A stretch of 64,000 nt of DNA from Paracoccus thiocyanatus (GCF_900156255.1 NZ_FTMK01000005.1:1-64000), one strand, 5' to 3'. Positions 51,524 to 63,569 are shown, numbered from the stretch's first letter. Program-made: numbers and translations. The notes: a model not told the origin generated them from the sequence alone.

Positions 51524-52918
51524 TCAGGCGTGAATTGCACCACCGCCGCAGGCCAAGGCCGCCTCGCGCACCGCTTCCGAGCAGGTCGGATGGGCGTGGC
51601 AGGTCAGCGCGATGTCCTGGGCCGAGGCGCCGAATTCCATCGCCACGCAGACCTCGTGGATCATCTCGCCGGCATTCGGGCCGATGATGTGGCAGCCCAG
51701 CACCCGGTCGGTTTCGGCGTCCGTGATCATCTTGACGAAGCCCTCGGCCTGGAACAGGGCCTTGGCGCGGGCATTGCCCATGAAGGGGAACTTGCCCACC
51801 TTGACCTTGCGGCCGCTTTCCTTGGCGGCTTCCTCGGTCAGGCCGACCGAGGCGACCTCGGGCGTGGTATAGATCACGCCGGGGATCACGTCGTAATTCA
51901 CATGGCCGTGCTTGCCGGCGATGACCTCGGCCACCGCCATGCCCTCGTCCTCGGCCTTGTGGGCCAGCATCGGGCCGGGCACCGCGTCGCCGATGGCATA
52001 GATGCCCTGGACGCTGGTCTGCCAATGCTCGTCGATCTGGACGAAGCCGCGATCGGTCAGCGCCACGCCGACCGTGTCGAGGCCCAGCCCGGCGACATGG
52101 GGGCGGCGGCCGGTGGCGACCAGCACACATTCGGCCTTGATCTCATGCTCGCTGTCGTCCTTGCGCAGCTTATAGGTGACTTCGGCCTTGCCCTTTTCGA
52201 CCTCGACCTCGGACACCGCGGCGCCCAGGACGAATTTCAGCCCCTGCTTGGCCAGGATCTTCTGGAACTGCTTTTGCACCTCGCCGTCCATGCCGGGGGT
52301 GATGGCGTCCAGGAACTCGACCACCGTCACCTCGGCGCCCAGCCGGGCATAGGCCGAGCCCAGTTCCAGCCCGATCACCCCGGCGCCGATCACCACCATC
52401 GACTTGGGGATCCTGGGCAGGGACAGCGCGCCGGTCGAATCGACCACCACGCCGGCGTCATTGTCGACCGTCACCCCCTTCAGGCTGGCCGGTTCCGAGC
52501 CGGTGGCGATGACGATGTTCTTCGTCTCGTGGACCGTTTCGCCCACCTTGACCTTGCCGGCGCCCTCGATGCTGGCCCAGCCTTTCAGCCAGTCGATCTT
52601 GTTCTTCTTGAACAAGAACTCGATGCCCTTGGTGTTGCCGGCGACCGTCTCGGCCTTGTAGCCCTGCATCTTGTCCCAATCGACCTTGGGCTTGGCGCCC
52701 ATCAGGCCCATCTTTTCGAAATTCTCGTGGGTTTCGTGCAGCATGTGGCTGGCATGCAGCAGCGCCTTGGAGGGGATGCAGCCGACGTTCAGGCAGGTGC
52801 CGCCCAGCGTCTCGCGCCCCTCGACGCAGGCGACCTTCAGGCCCAGCTGGGCGGCGCGGATCGCACAGACATAGCCGCCGGGACCGGCGCCGATCACGAT
52901 CAGGTCATAGGTGGACAT
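51524..52918 (-). CDS. lpdA: Dihydrolipoyl dehydrogenase
   Basis: This 464-residue flavoprotein is the E3 component that re-oxidises lipoyl groups of 2-oxoacid dehydrogenase complexes. It has the FAD fold [23 protein letters not shown], the redox disulphide [17 protein letters not shown], the NAD fold [25 protein letters not shown], and the C-terminal active-site His/Glu in [16 protein letters not shown]. The C-terminal end is intact. It lies downstream of sucAB but is separated from it by three unrelated genes, and has its own upstream gap. Confidence 0.95.
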   Translation of the reverse strand: MSTYDLIVIGAGPGGYVCAIRAAQLGLKVACVEGRETLGGTCLNVGCIPSKALLHASHMLHETHENFEKMGLMGAKPKVDWDKMQGYKAETVAGNTKGIEFLFKKNKIDWLKGWASIEGAGKVKVGETVHETKNIVIATGSEPASLKGVTVDNDAGVVVDSTGALSLPRIPKSMVVIGAGVIGLELGSAYARLGAEVTVVEFLDAITPGMDGEVQKQFQKILAKQGLKFVLGAAVSEVEVEKGKAEVTYKLRKDDSEHEIKAECVLVATGRRPHVAGLGLDTVGVALTDRGFVQIDEHWQTSVQGIYAIGDAVPGPMLAHKAEDEGMAVAEVIAGKHGHVNYDVIPGVIYTTPEVASVGLTEEAAKESGRKVKVGKFPFMGNARAKALFQAEGFVKMITDAETDRVLGCHIIGPNAGEMIHEVCVAMEFGASAQDIALTCHAHPTCSEAVREAALACGGGAIHA

Positions 52919-52968
52919 TCAGGTCTCCTTGCAGTTCGCGGCACCTTTCGCGGTGCCGCCCGTTCGAT

Positions 52969-53361
52969 TCAGGTGAATAAGGTGGTCACGATCATCGCCA
53001 GCGTGGCGACGAACCCCACCCCCCAGATGACCGAGCGCCAGGGCGTCCAGCCATAGGCATAGGCGGGAACATAAAGCAGCCGCGCCAGCAGATAGGTCCA
53101 GGCGCACAGCACGGTCAGGGCCGAACTGGCATCCGACAGCACCACCAGCAGCACGGCGATGGTGAACAGGACCAGCCCCTGGAAATGGTTGTCCACGGCG
53201 CGGCGCAGCCGGCCGGTCAGGGCAGAAAATTCCGGCTGGGTGTCGCGCGGGCTGGCGTTCCATTTCGCGCCGACATCGCGGTTCATCGCGGCGCCGGCCA
53301 GGCCGATCTGCACGGCTTGCAGCAGCGCGGCCAGCGCCAGGGCGGTGGTCTCGGCGGCCAT
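52969..53361 (-). CDS. MAPEG-family membrane protein
   Basis: This 130-residue protein has four hydrophobic helices. The family features are the N-terminal AALLQAVQIGL, the loop with SPRDTQPEFSALTGRLRRAVDNHFQGLVLF (the conserved Arg-Asn-Glu region) and the LCAWTYLLARLLYVPAYAYG motif. Eukaryotic relatives are glutathione S-transferases or eicosanoid enzymes; bacterial members are mostly uncharacterised, some with glutathione activity. It is coupled to an upstream small gene by a one-base overlap (TGATG). Confidence 0.85.
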   Translation of the reverse strand: MAAETTALALAALLQAVQIGLAGAAMNRDVGAKWNASPRDTQPEFSALTGRLRRAVDNHFQGLVLFTIAVLLVVLSDASSALTVLCAWTYLLARLLYVPAYAYGWTPWRSVIWGVGFVATLAMIVTTLFT

Positions 53362-53615
53362 CAGGCGGTCTCGACGAAATGGAATTGCGTGGCCGAGACG
53401 CCGGCCTGGCTGTTGAAGACGCCCGCCGCGCCCTCCAGGTAGGCCCTGGCGGCGTCGGCATCGCCGATCTGGAACAGCGCCCAGGCGCTGCGATCACTCT
53501 CGCGCCATAGCTGCAAAAGCGACAGGCCGTTATTGCCGCGATCCTCGGCATCCGCGTCGAAGGCGGCGCGGAAGCGGGCGTAATCGGCGATGCTGTAATG
53601 GGCGATCATCTGCAT
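53361..53615 (-). CDS. Small cytoplasmic protein, unknown, coupled to MAPEG gene
   Basis: This 84-residue protein reads like a ferredoxin-fold (alpha-beta barrel dimer) protein: MIAHYSIADYARFRAAFDADAEDRG, then a strand ALFQIGDADAARAYLEGA and a C-terminal strand SATQFHFVE. Such folds occur in monooxygenase-like or cyclase-like small proteins, but no active-site residues can be named. The start at 53615 follows AAAGGAT. Its stop overlaps the MAPEG start, so the two products may work together. Confidence 0.65.
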   Translation of the reverse strand: MQMIAHYSIADYARFRAAFDADAEDRGNNGLSLLQLWRESDRSAWALFQIGDADAARAYLEGAAGVFNSQAGVSATQFHFVETA

Positions 53616-53738
53616 GGTTTCATCCTTTCGGCTTTTCATCGCGCGCCTGGGAAGGAGCACTGTTCGACCAGCCGCTCAACGGAAGAACCGCCGCTTGGGT
53701 TGCTTCGCGCCGTCCCATCGAGAAAGGCTTATGCACCA

Positions 53739-54620
53739 TCAGCGATCCTCCGGGTCGTAGCCCAGCCATTCGAAATCCGCGGCATAGAGTTCGCGGATCG
53801 CGGCCCGGTTCGCGGCGCTCAGCAGGGCGCTGCGCTCGCTGCGGTGATCCTGCTGGTTCGAGGCGGTGCGATCGTTATCCTCGGGTAGCGGACGATCCAG
53901 CCGAGTGGCCAGTTCGGCGAAAAAGCCCGGCATGTCCTCGACACGACCGATCAAATCGGGACGGAAGATCGCCGGCCGGATGTTTTCGATCTGCGCGCGC
54001 CAATGCGGATCGACCGACATGCTGCCGGCCTCTGCCCGGATGCGGGCGACATAGTGCAGGAAGCGCGCGAAACCCTGTTCCGTGCGCGGATGGCGGGACC
54101 AGTCGAAACCGACCATGGCGTTCATGCGCAACCGGTCCGCCGAGAACCAGCCGTGGCGTAGCTCATGGGACCGGCAGAGATAGTCAAAGCCCGAAAGCGC
54201 GCGATCGACGGGATGGCGGACCGTGGTGATGCGCAGTGCCGATTCCAGCCGCGCCACGCCGTTCGGGATCACCAGGGCCGGCCGCAGGATCCCGGCCGGT
54301 CCCTGCATGTGATGCACGATCGCATCGGAGTTGATGTCGCCGGGAACGTCCCATTTCGCGGTCAGGGGCACTCCGAATTCCAGTTCGAACAGCAGGCGCC
54401 GGGCCGAACTGGTGCCCGATTTGCCGTTGTTCAGGAAGGCCCAGCGGAAGCTGGCGGGCATGTGGATGCTGCGCAGGAACTGCGCCGCCGCCTCGGGCGC
54501 GGAAAAGTCCTGCGGATAGGCCTGGTGCAATGCTTCGGCCTGTGCGGCGGCAGGACCGGGCCGCAGCGCCGGCCCAAGGAAAACCGAGCCCATGGCGTGA
54601 GCGGCTGCGTCTTTAGCCAT
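53739..54620 (-). CDS. Sulfotransferase family protein
   Basis: This 293-residue cytoplasmic or membrane-associated protein resembles the Sulfotransfer_2 family, which moves sulphate from PAPS to carbohydrates. The 5'-phosphosulphate loop is FLNNGKSGTSSARRLL, and the 3'-phosphate site is TTVRHPVDRALSGFDYLC. Other conserved parts are QGFARFLHYV and GRVEDMPGFFAELA. The true substrate is unknown. It could act with the glycosyltransferase gene at 59291 or with exopolysaccharide genes near 28809, but the distance does not argue for a shared operon. It is 128 bases from sucB. Confidence 0.8.
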   Translation of the reverse strand: MAKDAAAHAMGSVFLGPALRPGPAAAQAEALHQAYPQDFSAPEAAAQFLRSIHMPASFRWAFLNNGKSGTSSARRLLFELEFGVPLTAKWDVPGDINSDAIVHHMQGPAGILRPALVIPNGVARLESALRITTVRHPVDRALSGFDYLCRSHELRHGWFSADRLRMNAMVGFDWSRHPRTEQGFARFLHYVARIRAEAGSMSVDPHWRAQIENIRPAIFRPDLIGRVEDMPGFFAELATRLDRPLPEDNDRTASNQQDHRSERSALLSAANRAAIRELYAADFEWLGYDPEDR

Positions 54621-54748
54621 GCGGGGCGCTCCGATGCGGCGGCGAAACCGCGCGGATAAAGCAGATCAGAACAGGGATCGGGAGGAACGACAACATGCTA
54701 TCCGGCAAGGTGGTAAAGGAGCGCGGCCGAGGCCGCGCCCCAAGACGA

Positions 54749-56299
54749 TCACAGATCCATCAGCAGGCGGCGCGGATCCTCCAGCGCCTCTTTCACCCGC
54801 ACCAGGAAGGTCACGGCGCCCTTGCCGTCCACGATGCGGTGGTCATAGCTCAGCGCCAGATACATCATCGGCCGGATGGTGATCTGCCCGTCCACCACCA
54901 CGGGGCGGTCCTGGATCTTGTGCATCCCCAGAATACCTGATTGCGGCGGGTTCAGGATCGGCGAGGACATCAGCGAGCCATAGACGCCGCCATTCGAGAT
55001 GGTGAAGGTGCCGCCCTGCATTTCCGCCAAGGTCAGCTTGCCGTCGCGGGCGCGCAGGCCCAGCTCGCCGATCTCTTTTTCGATCCGGGCAAAGCTTTTC
55101 TGCTCGGCGTCGCGCACCACCGGGACCACCAGCCCGTTCGGCGTGCCGACCGCCACGCCCATATGGACGAAGTTCTTGTAGACGATGTCGCCGCCGTCGA
55201 TCTCGGCATTGACCTCGGGCACTTCCTTCAGCGCGTGGCAGCAGGCCTTCACGAAGAAGGACATGAAGCCCAGCTTGACCTTGTGCTTCTTTTCGAACTG
55301 CTCCTTGTAGGTGTTGCGCAGGTCCATGACCGCCTTCATGTCCACCTCGTTATAGGTGGTCAGCATGGCGGCGGTGTTCTGCGCATCCTTGAGCCGGCGG
55401 GCGATGGTGGCGCGCAGGCGGGTCATCTTGACGCGTTCCTCGCGCGCGGCGTCATCGGCGGAACTGGGCGCGCGCGGGGCCTGGGCCGGGGCAGGCGCGG
55501 GCGAGGCGGCAGCAGGGGCCGCAGCCGCGCGGGCCACGTCTTCCTTCATCACCCGGCCGTCGCGGCCGGTGCCGGTGACGGCATCGCGGCTGACTCCCGC
55601 CTCGGCCATGGCCTTCTTGGCCGAAGGGGCGTCCTCGACATCCTTGCGCGGCGCGGGCGTTTCCGGGCCGGCGCCGGGCGATTGCACGGCGGCCGCGGCC
55701 GCCGCCGGGGCCTCGGTCTTGGGCGCGGGGGCGGCGCCTGCCGCGCCTTCGGTGATGATCGCCAGCTTGGCGCTGGCATCGACCGTCGCGCCCTCAGGCG
55801 CCAGGATTTCGGCCAGCACGCCCGCGGCGGGGGCCGGCACCTCGACCGAGACCTTGTCGGTTTCCAGTTCGCACAGCATCTCGTCCTGTGCGACTGCGTC
55901 GCCGACCTTCTTGAACCAGGTCGCGACCGTGGCTTCGGTCACGCTTTCGCCCAGGGTGGGCACCATCACATCGACGGGTTTTCCGCTCATTTTCCTCTGT
56001 CCTTCCTGAGCCTTGGTGCCCGCATCAGCCTTGGGCAACATTTCTTCCGGGCCGGCATCGCCCTGTTCCATGATCTGCGCCAGCAGCGCATTGGGCGCGA
56101 CCACCGCGCCTTCGGGGGCGACGATCTCGGCCAGCTTGCCCGCGACGGGCGAGGGGACCTCGACCGTCACCTTGTCGGTTTCCAGCTCGCACAGCATCTC
56201 ATCAACGGCCACGCGGTCGCCTGGTTTCTTGAACCAGGTGGCCACCGTCGCCTCGGATACCGATTCCCCCAGCGTGGGAACGCGCAGTTCGACCGCCAT
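54749..56299 (-). CDS. sucB: 2-oxoglutarate dehydrogenase E2 with two lipoyl domains
   Basis: This 516-residue dihydrolipoyl succinyltransferase is the core of the 2-oxoglutarate dehydrogenase complex. Two lipoyl domains are visible: residues 1-80 with Lys43 ([10 protein letters not shown]) and residues 107-185 with Lys149 ([10 protein letters not shown]). A peripheral-subunit-binding domain (about 235-270, [21 protein letters not shown]) and the catalytic domain with [10 protein letters not shown] follow. Most SucB proteins have one lipoyl domain. An ATG at 55990 begins the second domain and has AGAGGAAA before it, so a 413-residue one-lipoyl form may also be made. An alternative start at 56305 adds two residues and overlaps sucA. 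Confidence 0.93.
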   Translation of the reverse strand: MAVELRVPTLGESVSEATVATWFKKPGDRVAVDEMLCELETDKVTVEVPSPVAGKLAEIVAPEGAVVAPNALLAQIMEQGDAGPEEMLPKADAGTKAQEGQRKMSGKPVDVMVPTLGESVTEATVATWFKKVGDAVAQDEMLCELETDKVSVEVPAPAAGVLAEILAPEGATVDASAKLAIITEGAAGAAPAPKTEAPAAAAAAVQSPGAGPETPAPRKDVEDAPSAKKAMAEAGVSRDAVTGTGRDGRVMKEDVARAAAAPAAASPAPAPAQAPRAPSSADDAAREERVKMTRLRATIARRLKDAQNTAAMLTTYNEVDMKAVMDLRNTYKEQFEKKHKVKLGFMSFFVKACCHALKEVPEVNAEIDGGDIVYKNFVHMGVAVGTPNGLVVPVVRDAEQKSFARIEKEIGELGLRARDGKLTLAEMQGGTFTISNGGVYGSLMSSPILNPPQSGILGMHKIQDRPVVVDGQITIRPMMYLALSYDHRIVDGKGAVTFLVRVKEALEDPRRLLMDL

Positions 56300-56301
56300 C
56301 C

Positions 56302-59271
56302 TCATGCCCCGCCGATGGTGATGGCTTCCTCGACCAGCGCCTCCTGCTCGAGCTTGTGGCGCGAGGCAAGGCCGGTGGCGGGCGACGCGGCAGCAGCGCG
56401 GCCGACATAGCGGGCGCGGCCATGGCTGGCGCCGATGCGCGACAGCACCCATTCGATGTTCGGCTCGACAAAGCTCCAGCCGCCCTGGTTCTTGGGTTCC
56501 TCCTGGCACCAGACGATCTCGGCATCCTTGAAGCGTTCCAGCTCCTTGGACATCGACTGGGCCGGGAAGGGATAGAACTGCTCCAGCCGCAGGATATAGA
56601 CATCCTCGGCGCCGGCGGCGTCGCGGGCCTGCAACAGGTCGTAATAGACCTTGCCCGAACAGATCACCACGCGGCGGATCTTGTCGTCCGGGACCAGCTT
56701 GAACTCGGACTTGCCGCGATCCGCATCATCCGCCAGCACCCGGTTGAAGGTCGAGCCGGTCAGGAACTCGTCCGCGGTCGAGACTGCAAGCGGATGGCGC
56801 AGCAGCGATTTCGGCGTCATCAGCACCAGCGGCTTGCGGAAGGGCCGCTTCAACTGCCGGCGCAGGATGTGGAAATAGTTCGCTGGCGTGGTGCAGTTGG
56901 CGACGATCCAGTTGTCCTCGGCGGACATCTGCAACCAGCGTTCCAGCCGGGCCGAGCTGTGTTCGGGGCCCTGGCCCTCGTATCCATGCGGCATCAGCAT
57001 CACCAGGCCCGACATGCGCAGCCATTTCTTTTCGCCCGAGTTGATGAACTGGTCGAACATGATCTGCGCGCCGTTGGCGAAGTCGCCGAACTGCGCCTCC
57101 CACAGGGTCAGGGTGTTGGGCTCGGCCAGGGAATAGCCGTATTCGAAGCCCAGCACCGCATATTCCGACAGCATCGAGTCGATGACCTCGTAGCGCGCCT
57201 GCCCGCCGCGGATGTGGTTCAGCGGATAGTGACGCTCTTCGGTGGCCTGATCGACCAGGGCGGAATGGCGCTGCGAAAAGGTGCCGCGGGTCGAATCCTG
57301 CCCGGCCAGCCGCACCGGATGCCCCTCGACCAGCAGCGAGCCAAAGGCCAGCGCCTCGCCCGTGGCCCAGTCGAAGCCCTTGCCGGTGTCCAGCATCTGC
57401 TTCTTGGCGTCCAGCAGGCGGCCGACGGTCCGGTGCAGGTCGAACCCTTCGGGAGCACGGGTCAGCGCCGCCCCGATCTCGGCCATGGTTTCGGGCGCGA
57501 TGCCGGTCTGGCCCAGCGACTCCTCGGCGTCGCCCGCTTCAAGGCCGGACCATTTGCCGTCGAGCCAGTCCGCCTTGTTCGGCTTGAAGTTCTTGCCGAT
57601 CTCGAACTCTGCGTTCAGATGCGACTGGAAGGCGGCCTTCATCTCTTCGATCTCGCCCTCGGGGACCAGGCCGTCGGCCACCAGCCGTTCGGTGTAAAGT
57701 TGCAGCGTGGTCTTGTGGCCCTTGATCGCCTTGTACATCACCGGGTTGGTGAACATCGGCTCGTCGCCTTCGTTGTGACCGAAGCGGCGATAGCAGAAGA
57801 TGTCGATGACCACGTCCTTGTGGAACTTTTGCCGGAACTCGATGGCGACGCGCGCGGCATGGACCACCGCCTCGGGGTCGTCGCCGTTGACGTGGAAGAT
57901 CGGCGCCTCGACCATCAGCGCGATATCGGTCGGATAGGGCGAGGTGCGGCTGAAATGCGGCGCGGTGGTAAAGCCGATCTGGTTGTTCACCACGATATGG
58001 ATGCAGCCGCCGGTGCGGTGGCCCTTGATCCCGGAAAGCTGGAAGCATTCCGCAACGATGCCCTGGCCGGCAAAGGCCGCATCGCCATGCAGCAGGATCG
58101 GCACCACCGCCGTGCGATAGGCCTGGTCGGACATCTGGTCCTGCTTGGCGCGGACCTTGCCCAGCACAACCGGGTTCACCGCCTCCAGGTGCGAGGGGTT
58201 CGCGGTCAGCGACAGGTGGACCGTATTGTCGTCAAAGGTGCGGTCGGACGAGGCGCCGAGGTGATATTTCACGTCGCCCGAGCCGTCCACGTCGTCGGGC
58301 TTGTAGCTGCCGCCCTGGAATTCGTGGAAGATGGCGCGATAGGGCTTGCCCATGACATTGGCCAGGACCGACAGGCGGCCGCGATGCGGCATGCCGACCA
58401 CCACCTCCTTGACGCCAAGCGCGCCGCCGCGCTTGATGATCTGTTCCATCGCGGGGATCAGCGCCTCGCCGCCGTCAAGGCCGAAGCGCTTGGTGCCCAT
58501 GTATTTGACATGCAGGAACTTTTCGAAGCCCTCAGCCTCGACCAGCTTGTTGAGGATGGCACGGCGGCCTTCGCGGGTAAAGGCGATTTCCTTGCCATAG
58601 CCCTCGATCCGCTCTTTCAGCCAGCCGGCTTCCTCGGGGTTCGAGATATGCATGAATTGCAGCGCGAAGGTGCCGCAATAGGTGCGCTTCATCAGGTCCA
58701 CGATCTGCCGGATCGTGGCGATTTGCAGGCCCAGGACATTGTCGATGAAGATCGGCCGGTCCAGGTCGCCCTCGGTGAAGCCATAGGTCTTTGGGTCAAG
58801 TTCGCCGTGATCGGGAACCTCGCGCATGTTCAGCGGGTCCAGCGCGGCATGCAGGTGGCCGCGGATGCGGAAGGCGCGGATCAGCATGATGGCCCGGACG
58901 CTGTCCAGCACCGCGCGCTTGAGCTGCTCGTCGGTCAGGCTGACGCCCTTTTCGCCGGCCTTGGCGGCGATCTTGTCCAGCGCCGCCTTGGCCTCGGTCT
59001 TGGGCAGCATCGGCCATTCGCCGGTCAGCGCCGCGGTGGTGTCGTCGGCGGGCACCGGCGGCCAGTCGGCGCGGCCCCAGCTTGCGCCCTTGGCTTCGCG
59101 GGTGACGGTGGCCTCGTCGTCGCCCAGGCTGCGGAAGAAGGCGTCCCACGCCTGATCCACCGCAGCCGGGTTCTGGGCCCATTGCCCGTAAAGCTGTTCG
59201 ACATAGGCCGCGTTATGGCCCTGTAGAAAGCTTGAATCGTGGAAGGCCGAATTTGGTGATTGATCGTTCAT
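56302..59271 (-). CDS. sucA: 2-oxoglutarate dehydrogenase E1
   Basis: This 989-residue thiamine-diphosphate enzyme decarboxylates 2-oxoglutarate. N-terminal features are [35 protein letters not shown] and the thiamine region [15 protein letters not shown], then [18 protein letters not shown]. The C-terminal part has [26 protein letters not shown] and [18 protein letters not shown]. The start ATG at 59271 is taken; an upstream start would run into the next gene. It is followed directly by sucB and preceded by a glycosyltransferase gene 19 bases away. Confidence 0.96.
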   Translation of the reverse strand: MNDQSPNSAFHDSSFLQGHNAAYVEQLYGQWAQNPAAVDQAWDAFFRSLGDDEATVTREAKGASWGRADWPPVPADDTTAALTGEWPMLPKTEAKAALDKIAAKAGEKGVSLTDEQLKRAVLDSVRAIMLIRAFRIRGHLHAALDPLNMREVPDHGELDPKTYGFTEGDLDRPIFIDNVLGLQIATIRQIVDLMKRTYCGTFALQFMHISNPEEAGWLKERIEGYGKEIAFTREGRRAILNKLVEAEGFEKFLHVKYMGTKRFGLDGGEALIPAMEQIIKRGGALGVKEVVVGMPHRGRLSVLANVMGKPYRAIFHEFQGGSYKPDDVDGSGDVKYHLGASSDRTFDDNTVHLSLTANPSHLEAVNPVVLGKVRAKQDQMSDQAYRTAVVPILLHGDAAFAGQGIVAECFQLSGIKGHRTGGCIHIVVNNQIGFTTAPHFSRTSPYPTDIALMVEAPIFHVNGDDPEAVVHAARVAIEFRQKFHKDVVIDIFCYRRFGHNEGDEPMFTNPVMYKAIKGHKTTLQLYTERLVADGLVPEGEIEEMKAAFQSHLNAEFEIGKNFKPNKADWLDGKWSGLEAGDAEESLGQTGIAPETMAEIGAALTRAPEGFDLHRTVGRLLDAKKQMLDTGKGFDWATGEALAFGSLLVEGHPVRLAGQDSTRGTFSQRHSALVDQATEERHYPLNHIRGGQARYEVIDSMLSEYAVLGFEYGYSLAEPNTLTLWEAQFGDFANGAQIMFDQFINSGEKKWLRMSGLVMLMPHGYEGQGPEHSSARLERWLQMSAEDNWIVANCTTPANYFHILRRQLKRPFRKPLVLMTPKSLLRHPLAVSTADEFLTGSTFNRVLADDADRGKSEFKLVPDDKIRRVVICSGKVYYDLLQARDAAGAEDVYILRLEQFYPFPAQSMSKELERFKDAEIVWCQEEPKNQGGWSFVEPNIEWVLSRIGASHGRARYVGRAAAASPATGLASRHKLEQEALVEEAITIGGA

Positions 59272-59290
59272 GGCTTGCCTCCGGGAAGTC

Positions 59291-60442
59291 CTATCCGTTC
59301 GCGCCCGTATCGGGTGCTGTCGCATCGTTCTGGCTGGGGCCGGGCAGCGCCCCGGTCATCAGCCTGGTCTGAAGATCCTGATACCATGCCGGCAGCGCGG
59401 CCCGCGGCTGGCGCAGCAGGGCAGGCAGGTTGCGCCCGGCCAGCAGCGCGCCGCGAAACTGCGGCAGGTCCCAGCGGCCGCCGGCCAGGTCCTTGGGCAG
59501 CTCGGCCAGCGTCATGCGCAGATACCATAGCGCATAGCGGGCCAGGTCGCGGCCCTGGCGCTGGGAATGGCGGCGCACGAAATAGGCGATGTTGAGCAGC
59601 GCCAGCGCGGCATTGACGCGGCGCCGGTCGCGCCCGGCCGCGGCCTCCAGATGATGGATCAGCGCATCCGGGGCGATGGCCAGAAGCCCGTGGCGGCCAA
59701 GGCGATAGCTGGCGTCCAGGTCCTCGGCGATGGAACTGCCCACCAGCCCCTCATCGAAGGGCTCGCGCAGCGCCAGGTCGCGGCGAAGGGTCAGGGCGAA
59801 GCCTATGATGAAGTCGACGCGCAGCAGCCCCTGGGGCAGGGCCGGGTCGCCCTGCCAGCGCCGTTCGGGGCGGTCATAGGCCAGGAAGCGCTGTTCGGCC
59901 GGAATCATCAGCAGATGGCGCAGGACCAGGTCGATGCCGCGCTGCATCGGGCCGGTCCGACCCTCGACCAGCCCGCCGGCGCGGTTGGTCTGTTTCAATT
60001 CGTCCAGGCCGGCCGACCCGCCAAGCGGCGCGTTGCGGGCCGAGATGGCGGCGATGCGGCCCTGGGTATCGGCGCGATAATGCGCCATGATCCGCGCGGC
60101 GCAATCGGCATGCAGCAGCGCATCGTCGTCGATCATGAACAGGATATCGGCCCGCGCCAGCGATACGGCCTGATTGCGCTGGACGGTCAGCGACTTGCGC
60201 AGCGCCGGCACATAGGTCAGCGGACAGCCGCCGGCCTGGGCGATCACCGCCTCGACATCCTGGCGGTGGCGCAGCCAATGGGCGCTGGCGTCGACGATGA
60301 CGATTTCCGCCGGCCGCTCGGTCGAAGCCAGCGCGGCGCGGACGCAATCGCAAAGCAGCTTGCCGCGGTTGTAGGTCGAGACGCAGAGCGCCCAGCCCTG
60401 CGCCGCCCTGGCCGGGGCTGCAAGAATGTGCCGCTGATTCAT
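59291..60442 (-). CDS. Family 2 glycosyltransferase inserted between sucD and sucA
   Basis: This 383-residue GT-A-type glycosyltransferase has the nucleotide-sugar binding strand ALCVSTYNRGKLL, IVIVDASAH, the DXD-type ILFMIDDDALLHADC and the acceptor region SIAEDLDASYRLGRHGLLAI. No membrane helix is strong. The start is ATG 60442. The gene sits in the TCA operon between sucD (stop 60618) and sucA with no own strong promoter apparent, so it is probably transcribed with them. The target sugar and acceptor are unknown. Confidence 0.82.
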   Translation of the reverse strand: MNQRHILAAPARAAQGWALCVSTYNRGKLLCDCVRAALASTERPAEIVIVDASAHWLRHRQDVEAVIAQAGGCPLTYVPALRKSLTVQRNQAVSLARADILFMIDDDALLHADCAARIMAHYRADTQGRIAAISARNAPLGGSAGLDELKQTNRAGGLVEGRTGPMQRGIDLVLRHLLMIPAEQRFLAYDRPERRWQGDPALPQGLLRVDFIIGFALTLRRDLALREPFDEGLVGSSIAEDLDASYRLGRHGLLAIAPDALIHHLEAAAGRDRRRVNAALALLNIAYFVRRHSQRQGRDLARYALWYLRMTLAELPKDLAGGRWDLPQFRGALLAGRNLPALLRQPRAALPAWYQDLQTRLMTGALPGPSQNDATAPDTGANG

Positions 60443-60617
60443 GCCGCACCCGTTTCGGGAGGGGCAGCGCCGCGCGCCGGGCAGGGCATTGCCCCGGCGG
60501 GTCTGGCGGCGATCTGGCGACGACGGCGGTCCAATCTGGCACCTGCTGCTAAGGTCTGGCGCAGCCCATGGTATGGTAGGCTGGGGCTGCGCCCAAGTCA
60601 AAAACCCTTGCCGTATG

Positions 60618-61502
60618 TCAGCGGCCCAGGGCCTTCAGCACCGCCTCGCCCAGGCCGGCGGGGCTGTCGGCGACGATGATCCCGGCGGATTTCATCGCCT
60701 CGATCTTCGACTCCGCGTCGCCCTTGCCGCCCGAGACGATGGCCCCGGCATGGCCCATGCGGCGGCCCTTGGGCGCGGTGCGCCCGGCGATGAAGCCGGC
60801 GGTGGGCTTCCACTTGCCCTTGCGCTTCTGCTCGGCCAGGAACTCGGCCGCCTCTTCCTCGGCCGAGCCGCCGATCTCGCCGATCATGATGATCGACTCG
60901 GTTTCCGGGTCGTCCAGGAACATGCGCAGCACGTCGATATGCTCCATGCCCTTGATCGGGTCGCCGCCGATGCCCACGGCCGAGGACTGGCCCAGGCCCA
61001 CGTCCGAAGTCTGCTTGACCGCTTCATAGGTCAGCGTGCCGGAACGCGACACGACGCCGACCGAGCCGCGCTTGAAGATGCTGCCCGGCATGATGCCGAT
61101 CTTGCATTCGTCGGGCGTCATGATGCCGGGGCAGTTCGGCCCGATCAGGCGCGATTGCGACCCTTGCAGCGCGCGCTTGACCTTCATCATGTCCAGCACC
61201 GGGATACCTTCGGTGATGGCGACGATCAGCGGGATTTCCGCGTCGATGGCTTCCAGGATCGAATCGGCCGCAAAGGGCGGCGGGACATAGATCACGGTCG
61301 CATTGGCGCCGGTTTTCGCCACGGCCTCGTGGACCGAGTTGAAGACCGGCAGGTCAAGATGCGTGCTGCCGCCCTTGCCGGGGGTCACGCCGCCGACCAT
61401 CTGCGTGCCATAGGCGATCGCCTGTTCGGTGTGGAAGGTGCCCTGGGACCCGGTGATCCCCTGGCAGATGACTTTGGTGTCTTTGTTGACGAGAACGGCC
61501 AT
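60618..61502 (-). CDS. sucD: Succinyl-CoA synthetase alpha subunit
   Basis: This 294-residue subunit binds CoA and forms the phosphohistidine of succinyl-CoA synthetase. The CoA-binding fold starts [29 protein letters not shown], and the active histidine is in [36 protein letters not shown] is the family signature. GAGGC precedes the ATG. It partners sucC; a lipoprotein gene lies between them, an unusual arrangement, as sucC and sucD are normally adjacent. Confidence 0.97.
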   Translation of the reverse strand: MAVLVNKDTKVICQGITGSQGTFHTEQAIAYGTQMVGGVTPGKGGSTHLDLPVFNSVHEAVAKTGANATVIYVPPPFAADSILEAIDAEIPLIVAITEGIPVLDMMKVKRALQGSQSRLIGPNCPGIMTPDECKIGIMPGSIFKRGSVGVVSRSGTLTYEAVKQTSDVGLGQSSAVGIGGDPIKGMEHIDVLRMFLDDPETESIIMIGEIGGSAEEEAAEFLAEQKRKGKWKPTAGFIAGRTAPKGRRMGHAGAIVSGGKGDAESKIEAMKSAGIIVADSPAGLGEAVLKALGR

Positions 61503-61547
61503 TCAAGCCTCCTGCAAAAATCAAGTTCATGCGGGCCTATGCCCGCA

Positions 61548-62092
61548 TCATTTCGTATCTCGGCTTAGCGTGATGGTCGCCAGCGGCTCGGAATGGCTGT
61601 ATCTGCCGGAGAGGCTGAAACTGATATCGCCTTTCGTAAAGGTCGAACGCCCTCCATTGTCGGCCACCGGCTGGTAGCCTTGGGCAATCATTTCCGAATG
61701 GACCGTGCGGAATGACGAATATCCCACGTCACGCCTGACGTCGATGTCACATGGGATTGGTCCATTAGGGTCGCTGACCTTTATGATGTCGACCTTCTCG
61801 AACAGGCCTTTGCCCGCAACAGGTTCCATTCGGGTATAGGAGTAGGCGCCCGTCCATTCCCGCGTGATCGTATAGCCCTGTCCAAGCAGTGATTGCAGGG
61901 TTTGTGGCCCCTGCAATTCGCTTGCAAGACAGGCTCGCGTGGCAATTCGTAGCTGTTCAGCCCTGTCAAACGGTGCTTGAGCCGCAGCCGGCACGACTTC
62001 AGGCGCATTTTCAGCACCGGCCGGAATGCCTTCGTAGTTCGTGCAGGCAGAAAGACTGGCCGCGCTCAGCATACAAATCACCGCGATCCGCA

Positions 62093-62093
<1 letters not shown>
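61548..62093 (-). CDS. Lipoprotein of unknown function between sucC and sucD
   Basis: This 181-residue protein has a lipoprotein signal: MRIAVICMLSAASLSAC with cysteine 17. The mature part includes ATRACLASELQGPQTLQSLLGQGYTI and a beta-rich C-terminal half with PIPCDIDVRRDVG. Several cysteines may form disulphides. Its start overlaps the sucC stop (TAATG), so it is translated with sucC, and sucD follows after 45 bases. The GC content is somewhat lower than in the suc genes. I do not recognise a family. A membrane lipoprotein has no known part in the TCA cycle. Confidence 0.72.
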
Positions 62094-63286
<1,193 letters not shown>

Positions 63287-63390
63287 GGTCTTCCCCCGCA
63301 GTTGTCGGTTGGCGGGGCTTGTGCCATATTCCGCGCCGGTTCCATAGCCCTATGATCGGCGGAACAGTGAAAACAGGCGGGATTTCGCCT

Positions 63391-63425
63391 TTTGTGATCA
63401 CAGTTTCAAAGGGCGTGATCACAAA
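63391..63425. promoter_or_regulatory. Twin GTGATCAC operator upstream of sucC
   Basis: TTTGTGATCAC (63391-63401) and GTGATCACAAA (63415-63425) are arranged as a large dyad; each contains the palindrome GTGATCAC. The centres are 21 bases apart (two helical turns), so two dimers would bind on one face. The distance to the sucC start is about 105 bases. GntR-type or CRP-like regulators bind sites of this shape, but the actual factor is not known. Confidence 0.65.
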
Positions 63426-63542
63426 GCCTGCGGCACCGCGCCGCGCCGCGTGACCGCAGGGGCGCGCAACCGCGATCCGGTGCGATTCCCCCGGCGGGCC
63501 GGGCGGGCTGCGGACGCCAAAGGGGATCCGGCCGGGCATGAA

Positions 63543-63569
63543 AAAACCCCGCGGAATGCGCGGGGTTTT
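63543..63569 (-). terminator. Terminator after mdh
   Basis: AAAACCCCGCG (63543-63553), loop GAATG, CGCGGGGTTTT (63559-63569) make an 11-pair stem. On the minus strand a run of T6 follows (63546-63541), so mdh transcription ends here, 26 bases after its stop. A shorter T run on the other side may allow use from either direction. Confidence 0.92.
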
